Part shown: piece after piece, positions 1-9,695 of the stretch
Layout: each line of letters starts with the position of its first letter
Position numbering within the stretch: position 1 is the first letter of the stretch
Assembly (NCBI RefSeq): GCF_040822115.1
Contig: NZ_CP162004.1
Location: 992,001 to 1,056,000 of the forward strand
Length of the DNA: 64,000 nucleotides
From: Flavobacterium sp. WC2421
Lineage (GTDB): Bacteria > Bacteroidota > Bacteroidia > Flavobacteriales > Flavobacteriaceae
Direction of reading: 5' to 3'
Notes under the pieces: model-generated
Databases searched by the model: none
What the model saw: the letters and a program-made list of their open reading frames with translations, nothing else
What the model was told of the DNA's origin: nothing
Program-made: the position numbers and the translations under genes

Positions 1-1566
1 TCAGGAGATACTTTAAGGGAAGCTTTAATGACATTACGTCCAGAAATATATGGAAATATCGCCGAAGAAAAAGTAGAATTAAACGGACTGTTATATGTTA
101 TTGAGCGACTTCCTATAGGAATTGAAGAATGCAGATTCATCAATTTAACTTCAGATGAAGGCTATTCTAAATCCCATTTTCAAGCAATTATTCCTCCAAA
201 AAGGCGTCGTAATTGTTACCGAATTGATGAGGAGCAAATGAATGTTGAAATTACACGTGGGCGATCAGATATTTACGATATTTTGACGCATTTAACGTTT
301 ATTTTCATCGAGTCTCATAAAATAAGAAATAGAGTGCTACTTGATGATGCAGGAGAAGTTTCTCGCGATTGGGTAAAATTACAACATGCAGTTTCACAGA
401 CAAAAAAATTATCTCTTGTTGAAAAAGAGAAAGCCATTTCGCATGCTGCAAATATCCTTGGAAGAACTTTTGAAGAAGTACTAGATATCTATGATGCTTT
501 TGGTTCAGATGCCGCTCCAGATCGTTTTTTGCAAATTATTTTTTGGTTAGGTAAATTAGCGATTGAAGAAATCATTGACAATAATAAAAGAACAATCACT
601 TTTAGTCCTATTTTGAGAGAGCGTTTAGGGCATCACATTCATGGTGAAAGATGGGCAACCAACATCAAGGAAGTATTGAAAGAAAACGGACTTATAAACC
701 GTCCAATTCATGTGATTAGTGCCAATATGCATAGTGTAATGAATTCTATTTTTGCAACAACAGTTTTAAAAACAAAGTTTAAAGACAAGTCGGATTTCTT
801 TATTTATGAGGAATTAAGTAAATCTGGCGCGGATGAAGTTCGTAACAAAGTAGAAGAAGTAGCATTGAAGCATGGAATGATCTCTGTTTTAGATGATTCA
901 GGAACAAATATTGATGTACAAATTTTTGATACTGAAAAAATCAATTGGGCTAATTCGTCCTTCCCTACAGCTAAACTTGGAGACAAAAAACCAGTGTTAA
1001 TTGTAATGGATTATGCGTTTGGGGAACAAGCCTATGAAACAATTGACGAACTATTGAAACCCTTCAAAAAAGATACTTTACTCAATGTAGAATCAGTTTC
1101 TATCATGGGAAAAGCAGGAATTCTAGAAGGAGGAAAAGGAGATATCATGATTCCGAATGCACATATAAACGAAGGAACGGCTGATAATTACTTTTTTGAA
1201 AATGAATTAACGGCCGATATGTTTGAAGGAAATGATATTGCAGTTTTTGCCGGGCCAATGGTTACTGTTCTTGGTACATCATTACAAAATAGGGATTTAT
1301 TGAAGTTTTTCCATGAATCGACTTGGGGTGTAATTGGTCTAGAAATGGAAGGTTCTTATTATCAAAAAGCGATTCAATCAGCATCTAAAATTAGAAAAAG
1401 CGTACCCAAGGATATAAAAGTAAGATATGCCTATTATGCATCGGATAATCCGCTTGAAACTGGAAGTACTCTAGCTTCTGGAGGTCTTGGAACTACTGGT
1501 GTAAAGCCCACTTATTTGATTACAATTAAAATATTGGAACAAATTTTTAATACTAAACAAAAGTAA
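1..1566 (+). CDS. DUF6909 family protein with nucleoside-phosphorylase-like C-terminal half (5' truncated)
   Basis: The reading frame is open from base 1, and the nine codons before the first ATG at base 28 read smoothly into the protein, so the gene probably starts upstream of the window. The sequence looks like the flavobacterial DUF6909 family, whose function is unknown to me. In the C-terminal half (numbered from the ATG at 28) I see motifs that recall PNP/UDP nucleoside phosphorylases: MGKAGIL followed by GDIMIP near residues 360-380, a GLEMEG motif near 440, and YASDNP near 475, where phosphorylases carry a catalytic Asp. This suggests a phosphorylase or nucleosidase fold, but activity is not shown. 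The next gene starts 3 bp downstream, so the two are probably co-transcribed. Confidence 0.72.
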   Translation, partial: SGDTLREALMTLRPEIYGNIAEEKVELNGLLYVIERLPIGIEECRFINLTSDEGYSKSHFQAIIPPKRRRNCYRIDEEQMNVEITRGRSDIYDILTHLTFIFIESHKIRNRVLLDDAGEVSRDWVKLQHAVSQTKKLSLVEKEKAISHAANILGRTFEEVLDIYDAFGSDAAPDRFLQIIFWLGKLAIEEIIDNNKRTITFSPILRERLGHHIHGERWATNIKEVLKENGLINRPIHVISANMHSVMNSIFATTVLKTKFKDKSDFFIYEELSKSGADEVRNKVEEVALKHGMISVLDDSGTNIDVQIFDTEKINWANSSFPTAKLGDKKPVLIVMDYAFGEQAYETIDELLKPFKKDTLLNVESVSIMGKAGILEGGKGDIMIPNAHINEGTADNYFFENELTADMFEGNDIAVFAGPMVTVLGTSLQNRDLLKFFHESTWGVIGLEMEGSYYQKAIQSASKIRKSVPKDIKVRYAYYASDNPLETGSTLASGGLGTTGVKPTYLITIKILEQIFNTKQK

Positions 1567-1569
1567 ATA

Positions 1570-2559
1570 ATGAGTGTAAACCTACCCCAAAATACTGAAA
1601 ATCAAGAAATAGATTTATCACAGATTTCTAATAAAATAGGGAGTCTATTTCAAAATTTTAGTGCTTTAATATTTAGATGTATTCAGTTCTTTATTAGAAA
1701 TGTGATTGTAATAATTGCTTTACTAATAGTGGGGATTGGGCTTGGTTTTTTCTTAGATACCACTCAAAAAACATATGATCAGCAAATAATTGTTGCCCCA
1801 AATTTTAAATCTGCGGATTATTTATATGCTAAAATTGATTTAATAAATGCTAAAATTATCGAAGGCGACACCTTATTTTTAAAAAATAGTGTAGGGTTAA
1901 AAAAACCAAAAACGATAAAAGGAATTAAGATAGAACCCATCACAGATGTATATAAATTCATTGAAAATAAATCAGAAAATTTTGAGCTAATCAAGTTAAT
2001 GGCCGAAGATGGGGATATTAAAAAAATATTGGAAGATAATTTGACTAGTAAAAATTATACGAATCATGAAATAGTCATTACCACGAATGATTTAATAACC
2101 GAGAAATCAACTATTGAGCCAATTCTAAATTTCTTGAATGAATCAGATTATTTTAAGAAAGTTCAAATTGAGGAGTTGAAAAACGCTCAAATAAAACTGA
2201 GTAAAAATGATACGATTATTGCCCAAATTGATGCTGTTTTAAAGGGGTTTTCTAGTGATGTAAACAGTAGAAAACAAAGTGATAAGCTGGTTTATTACAA
2301 CGAGAACACACAGTTAAATGACATAATAAAAACAAAAGGAGACTTGATTTATCAACAAGGAGTTTTAAGGGTTGATTTGATAGGAATGGATAAAGTTATA
2401 AAAGAAAATAGCGCTACTTTGAATAAACAACACCAAAGTTTTATTGGTGGAAAGTTAAAATTAATTCTTCCTTTTTTACTTATTTTGTTTTTCATTATTT
2501 GGAGTTTATTTATCAATTTTTATAAAAAACAAGCAGCAAAACAAAAGCTTGATAATTAA
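1570..2559 (+). CDS. Two-TM membrane protein, Wzz-like topology
   Basis: A 329-residue protein I do not recognise by family. It has a cytoplasmic N-terminus of about 40 residues, a hydrophobic segment near 44-66, a large mostly charged region to about residue 290, and a second hydrophobic segment near 293-315 followed by a short basic tail. A long domain between two terminal TM helices is the layout of chain-length determinants (Wzz/PCP), and the gene stands at the head of a polysaccharide locus. I cannot see a clear Wzz sequence motif, so a role in regulating glycan chain length or export is inference. It begins 3 bp after the DUF6909 gene. Confidence 0.6.
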   Translation: MSVNLPQNTENQEIDLSQISNKIGSLFQNFSALIFRCIQFFIRNVIVIIALLIVGIGLGFFLDTTQKTYDQQIIVAPNFKSADYLYAKIDLINAKIIEGDTLFLKNSVGLKKPKTIKGIKIEPITDVYKFIENKSENFELIKLMAEDGDIKKILEDNLTSKNYTNHEIVITTNDLITEKSTIEPILNFLNESDYFKKVQIEELKNAQIKLSKNDTIIAQIDAVLKGFSSDVNSRKQSDKLVYYNENTQLNDIIKTKGDLIYQQGVLRVDLIGMDKVIKENSATLNKQHQSFIGGKLKLILPFLLILFFIIWSLFINFYKKQAAKQKLDN

Positions 2560-2610
2560 TTTACACTCTAATTATAGTTTTCAATTCACTCAAAAAAACA
2601 TACTGAATTC

Positions 2611-3144
2611 ATGAAAATAAAATTGTTTATCCCCCTTTTTTTAGCACTTCTTTCTTTAGTTTCATGTAAAAAAGAAGTAGATAAAACGGAGAAAATTGAC
2701 CAGACAAAGGAATTATTTAAGGTTTCACTAGATTTATTAATTAAGAAAAGGGACACGCTTCATTTGTACTACGGGCAAGATATGGCCGAAGACTATAGCG
2801 AAGAACATTCTATCTGGCTTCCAGTTGAAGGGAAAGAAATAGGACAAAAAGTCACCTTTATGCTACCAGAAGCTGTATTGCCTGTAAAACTTAGAATTGA
2901 TTTTGGAGTAAATAGAAAGAACGAAGAGATTGTTTTAAACACGGTTGCGTTTGACTATTTTGACAAAAATTTTGTGGCCAATGACAGCACCATTTTCAAT
3001 TATTTCAGACCTGATGAAAGCACAACTATTATAGATTATAAAACAAGATCGTTAAAAAGAAAAGATCCCAATTCAGTCAAAGGCGCATCCTTATATCCTC
3101 ATGACGAAGCGGTAAAAGCGGTGCTCGAGCAACTTATTAAGTAA
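2611..3144 (+). CDS. Small lipoprotein of unknown function
   Basis: A 177-residue protein that opens with a lipoprotein signal: a basic start, a hydrophobic run and a lipobox LVSC with Cys near residue 19. The mature part has no motif I recognise. It contains many Asp/Lys residues and alternating hydrophobic stretches that suggest beta structure. It sits between the Wzz-like gene and the first glycosyltransferase in a co-directional series, so a role at the cell surface in glycan assembly or export is possible but is only inferred from position. Confidence 0.6.
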   Translation: MKIKLFIPLFLALLSLVSCKKEVDKTEKIDQTKELFKVSLDLLIKKRDTLHLYYGQDMAEDYSEEHSIWLPVEGKEIGQKVTFMLPEAVLPVKLRIDFGVNRKNEEIVLNTVAFDYFDKNFVANDSTIFNYFRPDESTTIIDYKTRSLKRKDPNSVKGASLYPHDEAVKAVLEQLIK

Positions 3145-3178
3145 GTTTTTAAAACCTACAAAACCAATTAATAATCTA

Positions 3179-4021
3179 ATGAATTCAGCTTCGGAAAATA
3201 TTAAAATTAATGTGATTTTTAGATCTTGCGATGCTGTAAACGCCGTGAATAACTCAGCACGACCTTTTAATTTAGATAAAGGAACACTAATTAAAATTTG
3301 TTTCAAAAGTCTGTTGAATGCGTTAGAGGGAATCGATTATAAAATGATTGTAATAGGGGATGCTCTTTCTAAAGAAACGCGAGATTTTTTTTTGAAATAT
3401 GATATTGAGTTAATAGAAGGTGTATTTGGTAACGATAAGTCAATACTGGAATCCATAAAAATAGCTGAGAAAATCAATAGTGAAGAGTGGATTTATTTTT
3501 GTGAAGATGATTATTTACACACTAAGGACAGTTTTAAAAAGATACTTAATTTAATAAAAGTAAAAGACCTAATTGTTCCGGGTAGAATTAAACTAAACCA
3601 ACTTTTAAGAAAAAGAACCATTTCTCTTTTTTCATTTAAAAGATATTTAAGCAAACCCAATCTAGTTATTCATCCTTGTGATTACCCTGATCGATACACT
3701 ATTAAATATGCTACAAAGAATTTTATATTTCATACCAAAGATTCCCATTGGAGGCAAATTTCGAATACTACTTTTACTTTTTTAATTGAAGCAAAAGAGT
3801 TGATCAAACATAGAAAAACATTCATTAAATCATCAAAAAGGGCAAACGATGGTTACTTAAGCGCAACCCTTTTTGGCCGTTCATTTTTTTTCAATAAACT
3901 CCTTTGTGTATCGCCAATTCCCAGTTTAAGCACTCATATGCATCAAGAAACGATGTCTCCAATCATAGATTGGGAAAAACTTGCTACTGAATTACTTTGC
4001 GAAATAAAAACAGAAGAATAA
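3179..4021 (+). CDS. Glycosyltransferase-like protein (GT-A type)
   Basis: A 280-residue protein with no signal peptide or TM segment. The N-terminal half alternates strands and helices as in GT-A enzymes (KMIVIGD near residue 55, then ELIEG). It carries an acidic CEDDY motif near residue 105, where GT-A enzymes place the metal and nucleotide-sugar binding DxD. The C-terminal half is basic and aromatic. A glycosyltransferase acting at the cytoplasmic face fits the flanking genes. Donor and acceptor cannot be read from the sequence. The flippase gene begins 2 bp after its stop codon. Confidence 0.6.
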   Translation: MNSASENIKINVIFRSCDAVNAVNNSARPFNLDKGTLIKICFKSLLNALEGIDYKMIVIGDALSKETRDFFLKYDIELIEGVFGNDKSILESIKIAEKINSEEWIYFCEDDYLHTKDSFKKILNLIKVKDLIVPGRIKLNQLLRKRTISLFSFKRYLSKPNLVIHPCDYPDRYTIKYATKNFIFHTKDSHWRQISNTTFTFLIEAKELIKHRKTFIKSSKRANDGYLSATLFGRSFFFNKLLCVSPIPSLSTHMHQETMSPIIDWEKLATELLCEIKTEE

Positions 4022-4023
4022 GG

Positions 4024-5307
4024 ATGTTTAAAACGGGGATAAAAGATAGAGAAACGATACAATACCTGCTTTCTCAAGGTGGTTTTTCCTTTTTATTTAG
4101 GATGTTCGCCATGGTATTTAGTTTCATTTCCATGTGGTTTATCACTAATTTTTATGGGGAAGCGGATTATGGAACTTACGCATTGGCATTAACGGTTTTA
4201 CAAATTTTAGCAATGGTATTCGCATTGGGGGTTCCAAATGCATTTGTAAGTTTTGCTGGTAGAATAGACAATGTTGAAAAACTAAAGGGATTATTACTAA
4301 AATCGGGTGCAATTGTTTTGATCTCCTCTCTTTTTCCTATTCTATGTTTTTCTTTTGGTGCTCAATTTTTTTCGGAAACTGTTTTTCAAAAACCCTCGCT
4401 TTTAAATTATTTTCTGGTGGTATCCTTCAGTATTCCTTTTATGATTTTTCATGAAATAATTTGTTATTACTTTATTTCAGTAAAAAAAATCATTGCTTAT
4501 GGTTTGTTTTTCTATATTTTTCCAAGCGTGTCGTTTGCCTTGTTTTTAGTAGCATTTTATTATTATAATCTAACTGGATTTTTTACTTTTCTAGCTTATG
4601 TAAGCTCAATTATATTAACAGTTTTAATAGCGTTAGTAGTATTATTTTATAAAAAAACTAAAATTACTTTCCCCGAAATAAGGAGTAAAGAAATATTGAA
4701 AAAATCATTTCCAATGATGGTTAGCGGTATATTTCTCATTTTATTAAATTGGACGGATATCCTCATGCTGGGTCGTATAGAAAGTGAAAGCCAGATAGGA
4801 ATTTATAACACTGCGTTTAAATTGGGTTATCTTACTCTTTTTTTCGTTCTGTCGATGAATGTGATTATTATGCCTAAAGTAGCAGCGTTATTTCATCAAA
4901 ACAATTTCAGCGAAATGAAAAAAGTGATTAACCGCTCGACTCAATTGGTCATTGTTTTCACAATTCCATTAGCCATAGGAATCATTTTTTTTAGTGAAAA
5001 CCTCCTTCGATTATTCGGTGAGGGATTCATAGCGGGCAAGACGACTTTAATACTGATTACGCTTGGCGCCCTTTTTAATGCAATGACGGGTAATGTGGAT
5101 CAGATTTTGAATATGACGAACCATCAAAAGGGAGTAAGAAACATATTTTTATTCGGTTTTCTAATGAATGTTGCCTTAAATTTAGGGTTAATACCTAGTT
5201 ATGGAATTGAAGGAGCCGCATTGGCAAGTTTAATTACTAATGTTGTGGTAAACATTGTTTTTGTTATTGTCATTAAAAAGAAATTGGGTTTCTTTACTTT
5301 TATGTAG
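4024..5307 (+). CDS. Polysaccharide flippase (Wzx/MATE-like)
   Basis: About 427 residues, nearly all in hydrophobic helices (12 or more predicted TM segments), with the N-terminal pattern of oligosaccharide flippases (SQGGFSFLFRMFAMVFSFI, then FYGEADYGTYALAL). Such proteins move undecaprenyl-linked oligosaccharide from the cytoplasmic to the periplasmic side. I chose the ATG at 4024, just after the stop of the preceding gene. An in-frame TTG at 3997 would add nine residues but would overlap that gene. It lies inside the glycan locus, and a second flippase-like gene sits at 36993, so the two may serve different polymers. Confidence 0.85.
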   Translation: MFKTGIKDRETIQYLLSQGGFSFLFRMFAMVFSFISMWFITNFYGEADYGTYALALTVLQILAMVFALGVPNAFVSFAGRIDNVEKLKGLLLKSGAIVLISSLFPILCFSFGAQFFSETVFQKPSLLNYFLVVSFSIPFMIFHEIICYYFISVKKIIAYGLFFYIFPSVSFALFLVAFYYYNLTGFFTFLAYVSSIILTVLIALVVLFYKKTKITFPEIRSKEILKKSFPMMVSGIFLILLNWTDILMLGRIESESQIGIYNTAFKLGYLTLFFVLSMNVIIMPKVAALFHQNNFSEMKKVINRSTQLVIVFTIPLAIGIIFFSENLLRLFGEGFIAGKTTLILITLGALFNAMTGNVDQILNMTNHQKGVRNIFLFGFLMNVALNLGLIPSYGIEGAALASLITNVVVNIVFVIVIKKKLGFFTFM

Positions 5308-5332
5308 ATTTACCTTTTATAACAGTTAAAAA

Positions 5333-6145
5333 ATGCCTCCAGAACTATCAGTTGTAATTGTCAACTATAACGGATTAATTTATTTAAAGGAATGTTTTGA
5401 TGCTTTATTTCAGAATCTAAAAAACATAGAGTTCGAAATAATAGTGATTGACAATAATTCCCAAGACGGCAGTTGCGCTTATTTGAAAGCTAATTATCCT
5501 GAAATTATTTTAATTGAATCAAATGTTAATCTTGGTTTTGGAAAAGGAAACAATGAAGCAGTTAGAAAGGCAAAAGGGAATTATTTGCTGCTATTAAACA
5601 ATGATACAATAGTTCTAGATCCACTTTTACCCGTTTTAAATTTTTTGAAATCCGATGCGAAAATAGGAGTTGTGGGAATAAAAATGCTGGATGGGAATAA
5701 AAAATATTTAGCCTCGGCGGGAAATTTTCCGAATTACAAAAATCTGTTTCAAATGAAAAAATTAATGAAAATAGGGTCCGAATTTAGGACTGGTATTTTC
5801 ACTAAAAAGGTTTATGAAGTAGACTGGTTGAGCGGCTCTTTTTTGATGCTACCCACTGAAGTGTTTAAAGAAATAGACGGTTTTGACGAAGATTATTTTT
5901 TATATGTAGAAGATGTAGATTTTTCTAAAAAAATCGCCGACAAGGGTTATAAAAGAGTTTTCTTGTCCAATTATAGTTATATTCACTTTGTAGGGTTTAA
6001 TAGTTCCAAAAATCATTTGTTGGTCAAGGGATATGAAATTTATATTGCTAAACATTTCAAGGGATTTAATAAAAAAACATTGGAATTTATTTTATCTGTA
6101 AACAAACTAGTAAAGCGTATAAAGCAGTTTTTAAAAAGAAACTAG
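5333..6145 (+). CDS. Glycosyltransferase family 2 (rhamnosyltransferase-like)
   Basis: A 270-residue GT2 enzyme. The N-terminus ELSVVIVNYNGL is the typical first strand, followed by FEIIVIDNNSQDGS and NLGFGKGNNEA. LLLLNNDT near residue 90 is the DxD-equivalent that binds metal and nucleotide sugar. WLSGSFLMLP and DEDYFLYVEDVDFS further on are hallmarks of rhamnosyltransferase-like GT2 proteins (WbbL type). It has no TM segment, so it should act in the cytoplasm on a lipid-linked acceptor. The sugar specificity is not certain. Confidence 0.85.
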   Translation: MPPELSVVIVNYNGLIYLKECFDALFQNLKNIEFEIIVIDNNSQDGSCAYLKANYPEIILIESNVNLGFGKGNNEAVRKAKGNYLLLLNNDTIVLDPLLPVLNFLKSDAKIGVVGIKMLDGNKKYLASAGNFPNYKNLFQMKKLMKIGSEFRTGIFTKKVYEVDWLSGSFLMLPTEVFKEIDGFDEDYFLYVEDVDFSKKIADKGYKRVFLSNYSYIHFVGFNSSKNHLLVKGYEIYIAKHFKGFNKKTLEFILSVNKLVKRIKQFLKRN

Positions 6146-6180
6146 AAACTATATTTTATAAAAACAATAGACTTTAATTG

Positions 6181-7440
6181 ATGATTGTAAGCAAATCGAA
6201 ATTTTATACTTCACTCTTTATACTTGTACTTTTGTTGCAATTGTATCTGCCTTCATTCAAGTTAAATTTGTTCATTCAAATAGGGGTTTTGATGCTTTAT
6301 TTCTTTTATGAAAAACTAGCAATAGAAGCCCGTTTCTTAAAGATTATTGCGCCAGTTTTATTACTTTTTTTATTGGGTTTTATAGGAACAATATTCAATA
6401 GTTATCCCATTTATGGTTTTATAAAAGACATTTTTCATTTTTCTAAACCTATTGTAGGACTCTTAATTGGTTTTTTGTTCTATAAGAAAATCAATAATTT
6501 CAATTTGTTTATAAAGACTATTGTTTACTGCGGATTGGCATCGGCTATTATACATTTTCTAGTTTTGATATTTATGGGGAACATTTTTTCCGTTTCTGTG
6601 GATGCGATTAGAGAATTTGGAAAGGATAATTTCTTGGAACTTTTTGCACTTTTTTTCCTTTTATCGTATAGCTATTTTCAAAAGGAATACTTGTTAAAAA
6701 GTCGTTTATTGACTAGAGTAATTGTATTTATATTGTTAGTGTCAAATGTTTTGTATTTCTCAAGAACAATGATTGTGGTGGCTCTAGTGTTATTGTTGTC
6801 TATTTATGGATATACGGTCTTAAACAAAAAAACAATCCGTTTTCTGGGGCTTTTTATTACTGCCATTGCCCTTTTTTACGGCTATTTGTATACGGTTAAA
6901 ATAGAAAGAAATAAACCAGGGATGGAAGGGTTTCTCTTTAAGGTGAAAATTGCTCCTGCTGAATTATTCAAAACCAAAATTGACCGGGAAAATCATAAGG
7001 ATTTGTGGGATCATTGGCGTGGCTATGAGGCCAAAAGAGCCTATGCTTTAATGCAAGAAAACCCAAGTAGTTTTGTGTTTGGAACAGGTTTTGGTTCATT
7101 GGTAAACTTGAAATTTAAAGCGCCACTTACAGGAGAGAAAGAAGGGATTAGGTACATTTCAGAATTGCATAATGGCTATATGTATGTGTTTTATAAAACG
7201 GGAAGTATTGGGATAATCATACTATTTTTGTTTTTTGGAACACTCTATTTAGCATTGTATCGCAAGCACAATAACAAGAGAATGATTTTGGTTTTTATTT
7301 CGGGAATAGGTTTAGTATATGTATTTACCTCTTTGACCATCACAGGAATTTATAATGGACGCGATGTGATTATTTTTATATTAGGAGGCTTGCTTTATTT
7401 TGAAAGAAGTTCGGTTTTTGTAAAAGAAATAGAAGGATGA
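6181..7440 (+). CDS. Wzy/O-antigen ligase-like polytopic membrane protein
   Basis: About 419 residues with 10-12 predicted TM helices and one larger periplasmic loop between roughly residues 240 and 330. In that loop, SELHNGYMYVFYKTGSIG resembles the conserved (H/N)-rich segment of Wzy_C polymerases and ligases. It probably polymerises repeat units or transfers glycan in the periplasm. I start at the ATG at 6181; a TTG lies directly before it. It overlaps the next gene by 4 bp (ATGA), so translation is probably coupled. Confidence 0.75.
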   Translation: MIVSKSKFYTSLFILVLLLQLYLPSFKLNLFIQIGVLMLYFFYEKLAIEARFLKIIAPVLLLFLLGFIGTIFNSYPIYGFIKDIFHFSKPIVGLLIGFLFYKKINNFNLFIKTIVYCGLASAIIHFLVLIFMGNIFSVSVDAIREFGKDNFLELFALFFLLSYSYFQKEYLLKSRLLTRVIVFILLVSNVLYFSRTMIVVALVLLLSIYGYTVLNKKTIRFLGLFITAIALFYGYLYTVKIERNKPGMEGFLFKVKIAPAELFKTKIDRENHKDLWDHWRGYEAKRAYALMQENPSSFVFGTGFGSLVNLKFKAPLTGEKEGIRYISELHNGYMYVFYKTGSIGIIILFLFFGTLYLALYRKHNNKRMILVFISGIGLVYVFTSLTITGIYNGRDVIIFILGGLLYFERSSVFVKEIEG

Positions 7441-8543
7441 AAGAGCTGAAATTTTTTATAGATTGTAGTGTATTTGATAGAAGTCCTCAAGGGACTACTA
7501 CCTACATAGCGGGTTTATATACAGAATTAATAAAGAATAAAGAACACCACTTTTATTTTGCATCGCACACCAATAATTTTAAAGACACTTTTGGAGTACA
7601 CGATAATGTGACCTATTTAAAATATACTTCAAATAATAAATATGTAAGATTGTTGATTGATATTCCTCGGTTTATAAAAAAACTGAATATTGATTATGCT
7701 CATTTTCAATACATCATACCGCCCATTACGTACTGTAAATACATTGTCACAATTCATGATGTGTTGTTTTTAGATTTTCCAAAATATTTCCCCTTGGGTT
7801 ATAAACTCTCAAAAAAATATCTTTTCCAATGGAGTATTAAACGAGCTGCTATTGTTTTGACGGTTTCTGAATATTCCAAAAACAGCATAGTTAATCATTT
7901 TAATCGTGCCGATGTAACTATAACTCCCAATGCGGTTGATCCTGTTTTTTTTGAGGATTATGATAAAAAAACAGTGGCTGAAAAGGTAAAAAAGAACTAC
8001 GGAATTGAAGATTATTTTTTATTCATAAGCCGTTGGGAACCTAGAAAAAACCATGATTTCTTATTGAAGGTTTTTGTTGAAAAGGAATACTACAAAAACC
8101 ATCATCTCGTTTTTATAGGAGAAAAAGCCATACCTAATAGGGCATATTTAGATTATTTTGAAACGTTAAGCAGTGAAATTAAAGAAAAAATAATTGATTT
8201 AAATAAATTGGACTTCAATGAATTAGTTGCTGTTGTTCGTGGTGCTAGACTTTCGATTTACCCATCAATTGCTGAAGGTTTTGGAATTCCTCCTCTAGAA
8301 GCGTCGGCAGTAGGAATTCCGTCGCTTTGTTCGAATGCAACTGCCATGTCTGATTTTTATTTTTTAAAGGAGGGATTATTTAATTCGAATGATGAAAACG
8401 ATTTGAACCGTGCTATTGTTTGGGGATTGAAGCAAGAAGGGCAAAACAGTGTTATTTCATCAATAATAAAAGAGAAATACAATTGGGAAATTGCGGCTGA
8501 GGTTTTTCTAAAAGCAATAAATGAGAATCAACAACTTAAATAA
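7437..8543 (+). CDS. Glycosyltransferase family 4
   Basis: A 368-residue GT-B enzyme. The N-terminal domain has the Gly/Thr-rich SPQGTTTYIAGL loop typical of GT4, and the C-terminal domain has the nucleotide-sugar site PSIAEGFGIPPLEASAVGIP near residues 278-295, with the two glutamates of the EX7E motif. It starts within the stop codon of the Wzy-like gene. It probably adds a hexose to the lipid-linked intermediate; the exact sugar is unknown. A TATTTTTG box at 8557-8564, past its stop, could be an internal promoter for the following genes. Confidence 0.87.
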   Translation: MKELKFFIDCSVFDRSPQGTTTYIAGLYTELIKNKEHHFYFASHTNNFKDTFGVHDNVTYLKYTSNNKYVRLLIDIPRFIKKLNIDYAHFQYIIPPITYCKYIVTIHDVLFLDFPKYFPLGYKLSKKYLFQWSIKRAAIVLTVSEYSKNSIVNHFNRADVTITPNAVDPVFFEDYDKKTVAEKVKKNYGIEDYFLFISRWEPRKNHDFLLKVFVEKEYYKNHHLVFIGEKAIPNRAYLDYFETLSSEIKEKIIDLNKLDFNELVAVVRGARLSIYPSIAEGFGIPPLEASAVGIPSLCSNATAMSDFYFLKEGLFNSNDENDLNRAIVWGLKQEGQNSVISSIIKEKYNWEIAAEVFLKAINENQQLK

Positions 8544-8588
8544 ATAGTAAAAGACCTATTTTTGGTTCATTAAATTGGAATAAACAGT

Positions 8589-9695
8589 ATGAGAATAGCT
8601 ATTTTAGGAACGCGAGGAATACCCAATAACTATTCTGGTTTTGAGCAATTTGCTGAGTTCTTTTCTGTTTTTCTAGTTGAAAAAGGACATGAAGTATATG
8701 TTTATAATTCTCACAATCATGTATTTCAGGAAAAAACATTCAAAGGGGTAAATATCATCCATAAAAATGATCCTGAGCATAAAATGGGAACTTTTGGACA
8801 ATTTGTATATGATTTCAACTGCATTATGGATTCTAGAAAAAGGGATTTTGACATCATACTTCAACTGGGATATACAAGCAATTCGATCTGGTTTTTCCTA
8901 TTGCCTAAGAAACCCATTATTATAACAAATATGGACGGGCTAGAGTGGAAGCGAACGAAATATTCCAAGCCAGTGCAACAATTTCTTAAATTTGCTGAGC
9001 GATTGGCTGCCGTTAGTAGTGATTTTTTGGTTGCTGATTCATTGGGAATTCAAACCTATTTAAAAGATAAATATAAAAAAGAATCTGCTTATATTGCTTA
9101 TGGTGCACATCCATTTATGAATCCTGATGAATCCATTGTAACGGATTATGAGCTCTCGAAATACAATTACAACATGATTATGGCTCGGTTTGAACCCGAA
9201 AATAATCTGGAAATGGTATTAGATGGTGTGGTGTTGAGCAATTCTATGATGAAAATTATTGTAGTTGGCAATCATAAAACCAAATATGGAGACTATTTAA
9301 AAAAGAAGTTCAAAGCGCATACAAACATTGCATTTTTGGGTGGGATTTTTAATTTGGAGCACCTCAATAATTTAAGGTATTTCAGTAATCTGTATTTTCA
9401 CGGGCATTCAGTTGGAGGTACCAACCCATCTTTATTAGAGGCCATGGCGTCAAAGGCGTTAATTATGGCTCACGACAACAATTTTAATAAGGCTGTTTTA
9501 AAAGAAAACGCATTTTATTTTTCGAATGCTATAGAAGTGAAAGAACTACTTTTAACAGTAAAAAGAGAAGACTGTTTAAACAAGATTCAAAAGAATTTTG
9601 AGACGATTATAAATGAATTTAATTGGGATAAAATAAATGGAGACTATTTACGCTTATTTGAAAAAAGCATTTCAGGAACTGATGCTTCTTCATAA
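8589..9695 (+). CDS. DUF1972 / GT4-type glycosyltransferase
   Basis: A 368-residue protein starting MRIAILGTRGIPNNYSGFEQFAEF, the signature of the DUF1972 N-terminal domain found in rhamnosyltransferases of streptococcal capsule loci (Cps2T/WchF type). The C-terminal GT4 domain has GGTNPSLLEAMASKALIMA, with a modified EX7E region. The family is usually beta-rhamnosyl or glucosyltransferases acting early in repeat-unit synthesis. The end of the gene is overlapped by 59 bp by the following membrane protein gene. Confidence 0.85.
   Translation: MRIAILGTRGIPNNYSGFEQFAEFFSVFLVEKGHEVYVYNSHNHVFQEKTFKGVNIIHKNDPEHKMGTFGQFVYDFNCIMDSRKRDFDIILQLGYTSNSIWFFLLPKKPIIITNMDGLEWKRTKYSKPVQQFLKFAERLAAVSSDFLVADSLGIQTYLKDKYKKESAYIAYGAHPFMNPDESIVTDYELSKYNYNMIMARFEPENNLEMVLDGVVLSNSMMKIIVVGNHKTKYGDYLKKKFKAHTNIAFLGGIFNLEHLNNLRYFSNLYFHGHSVGGTNPSLLEAMASKALIMAHDNNFNKAVLKENAFYFSNAIEVKELLLTVKREDCLNKIQKNFETIINEFNWDKINGDYLRLFEKSISGTDASS

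Noticed and set aside
4..90. Treating the ATG at base 28 as the true start of the first gene
   Set aside because: The frame is open to base 1 and the preceding codons look coding, so the gene is more likely cut by the window edge.
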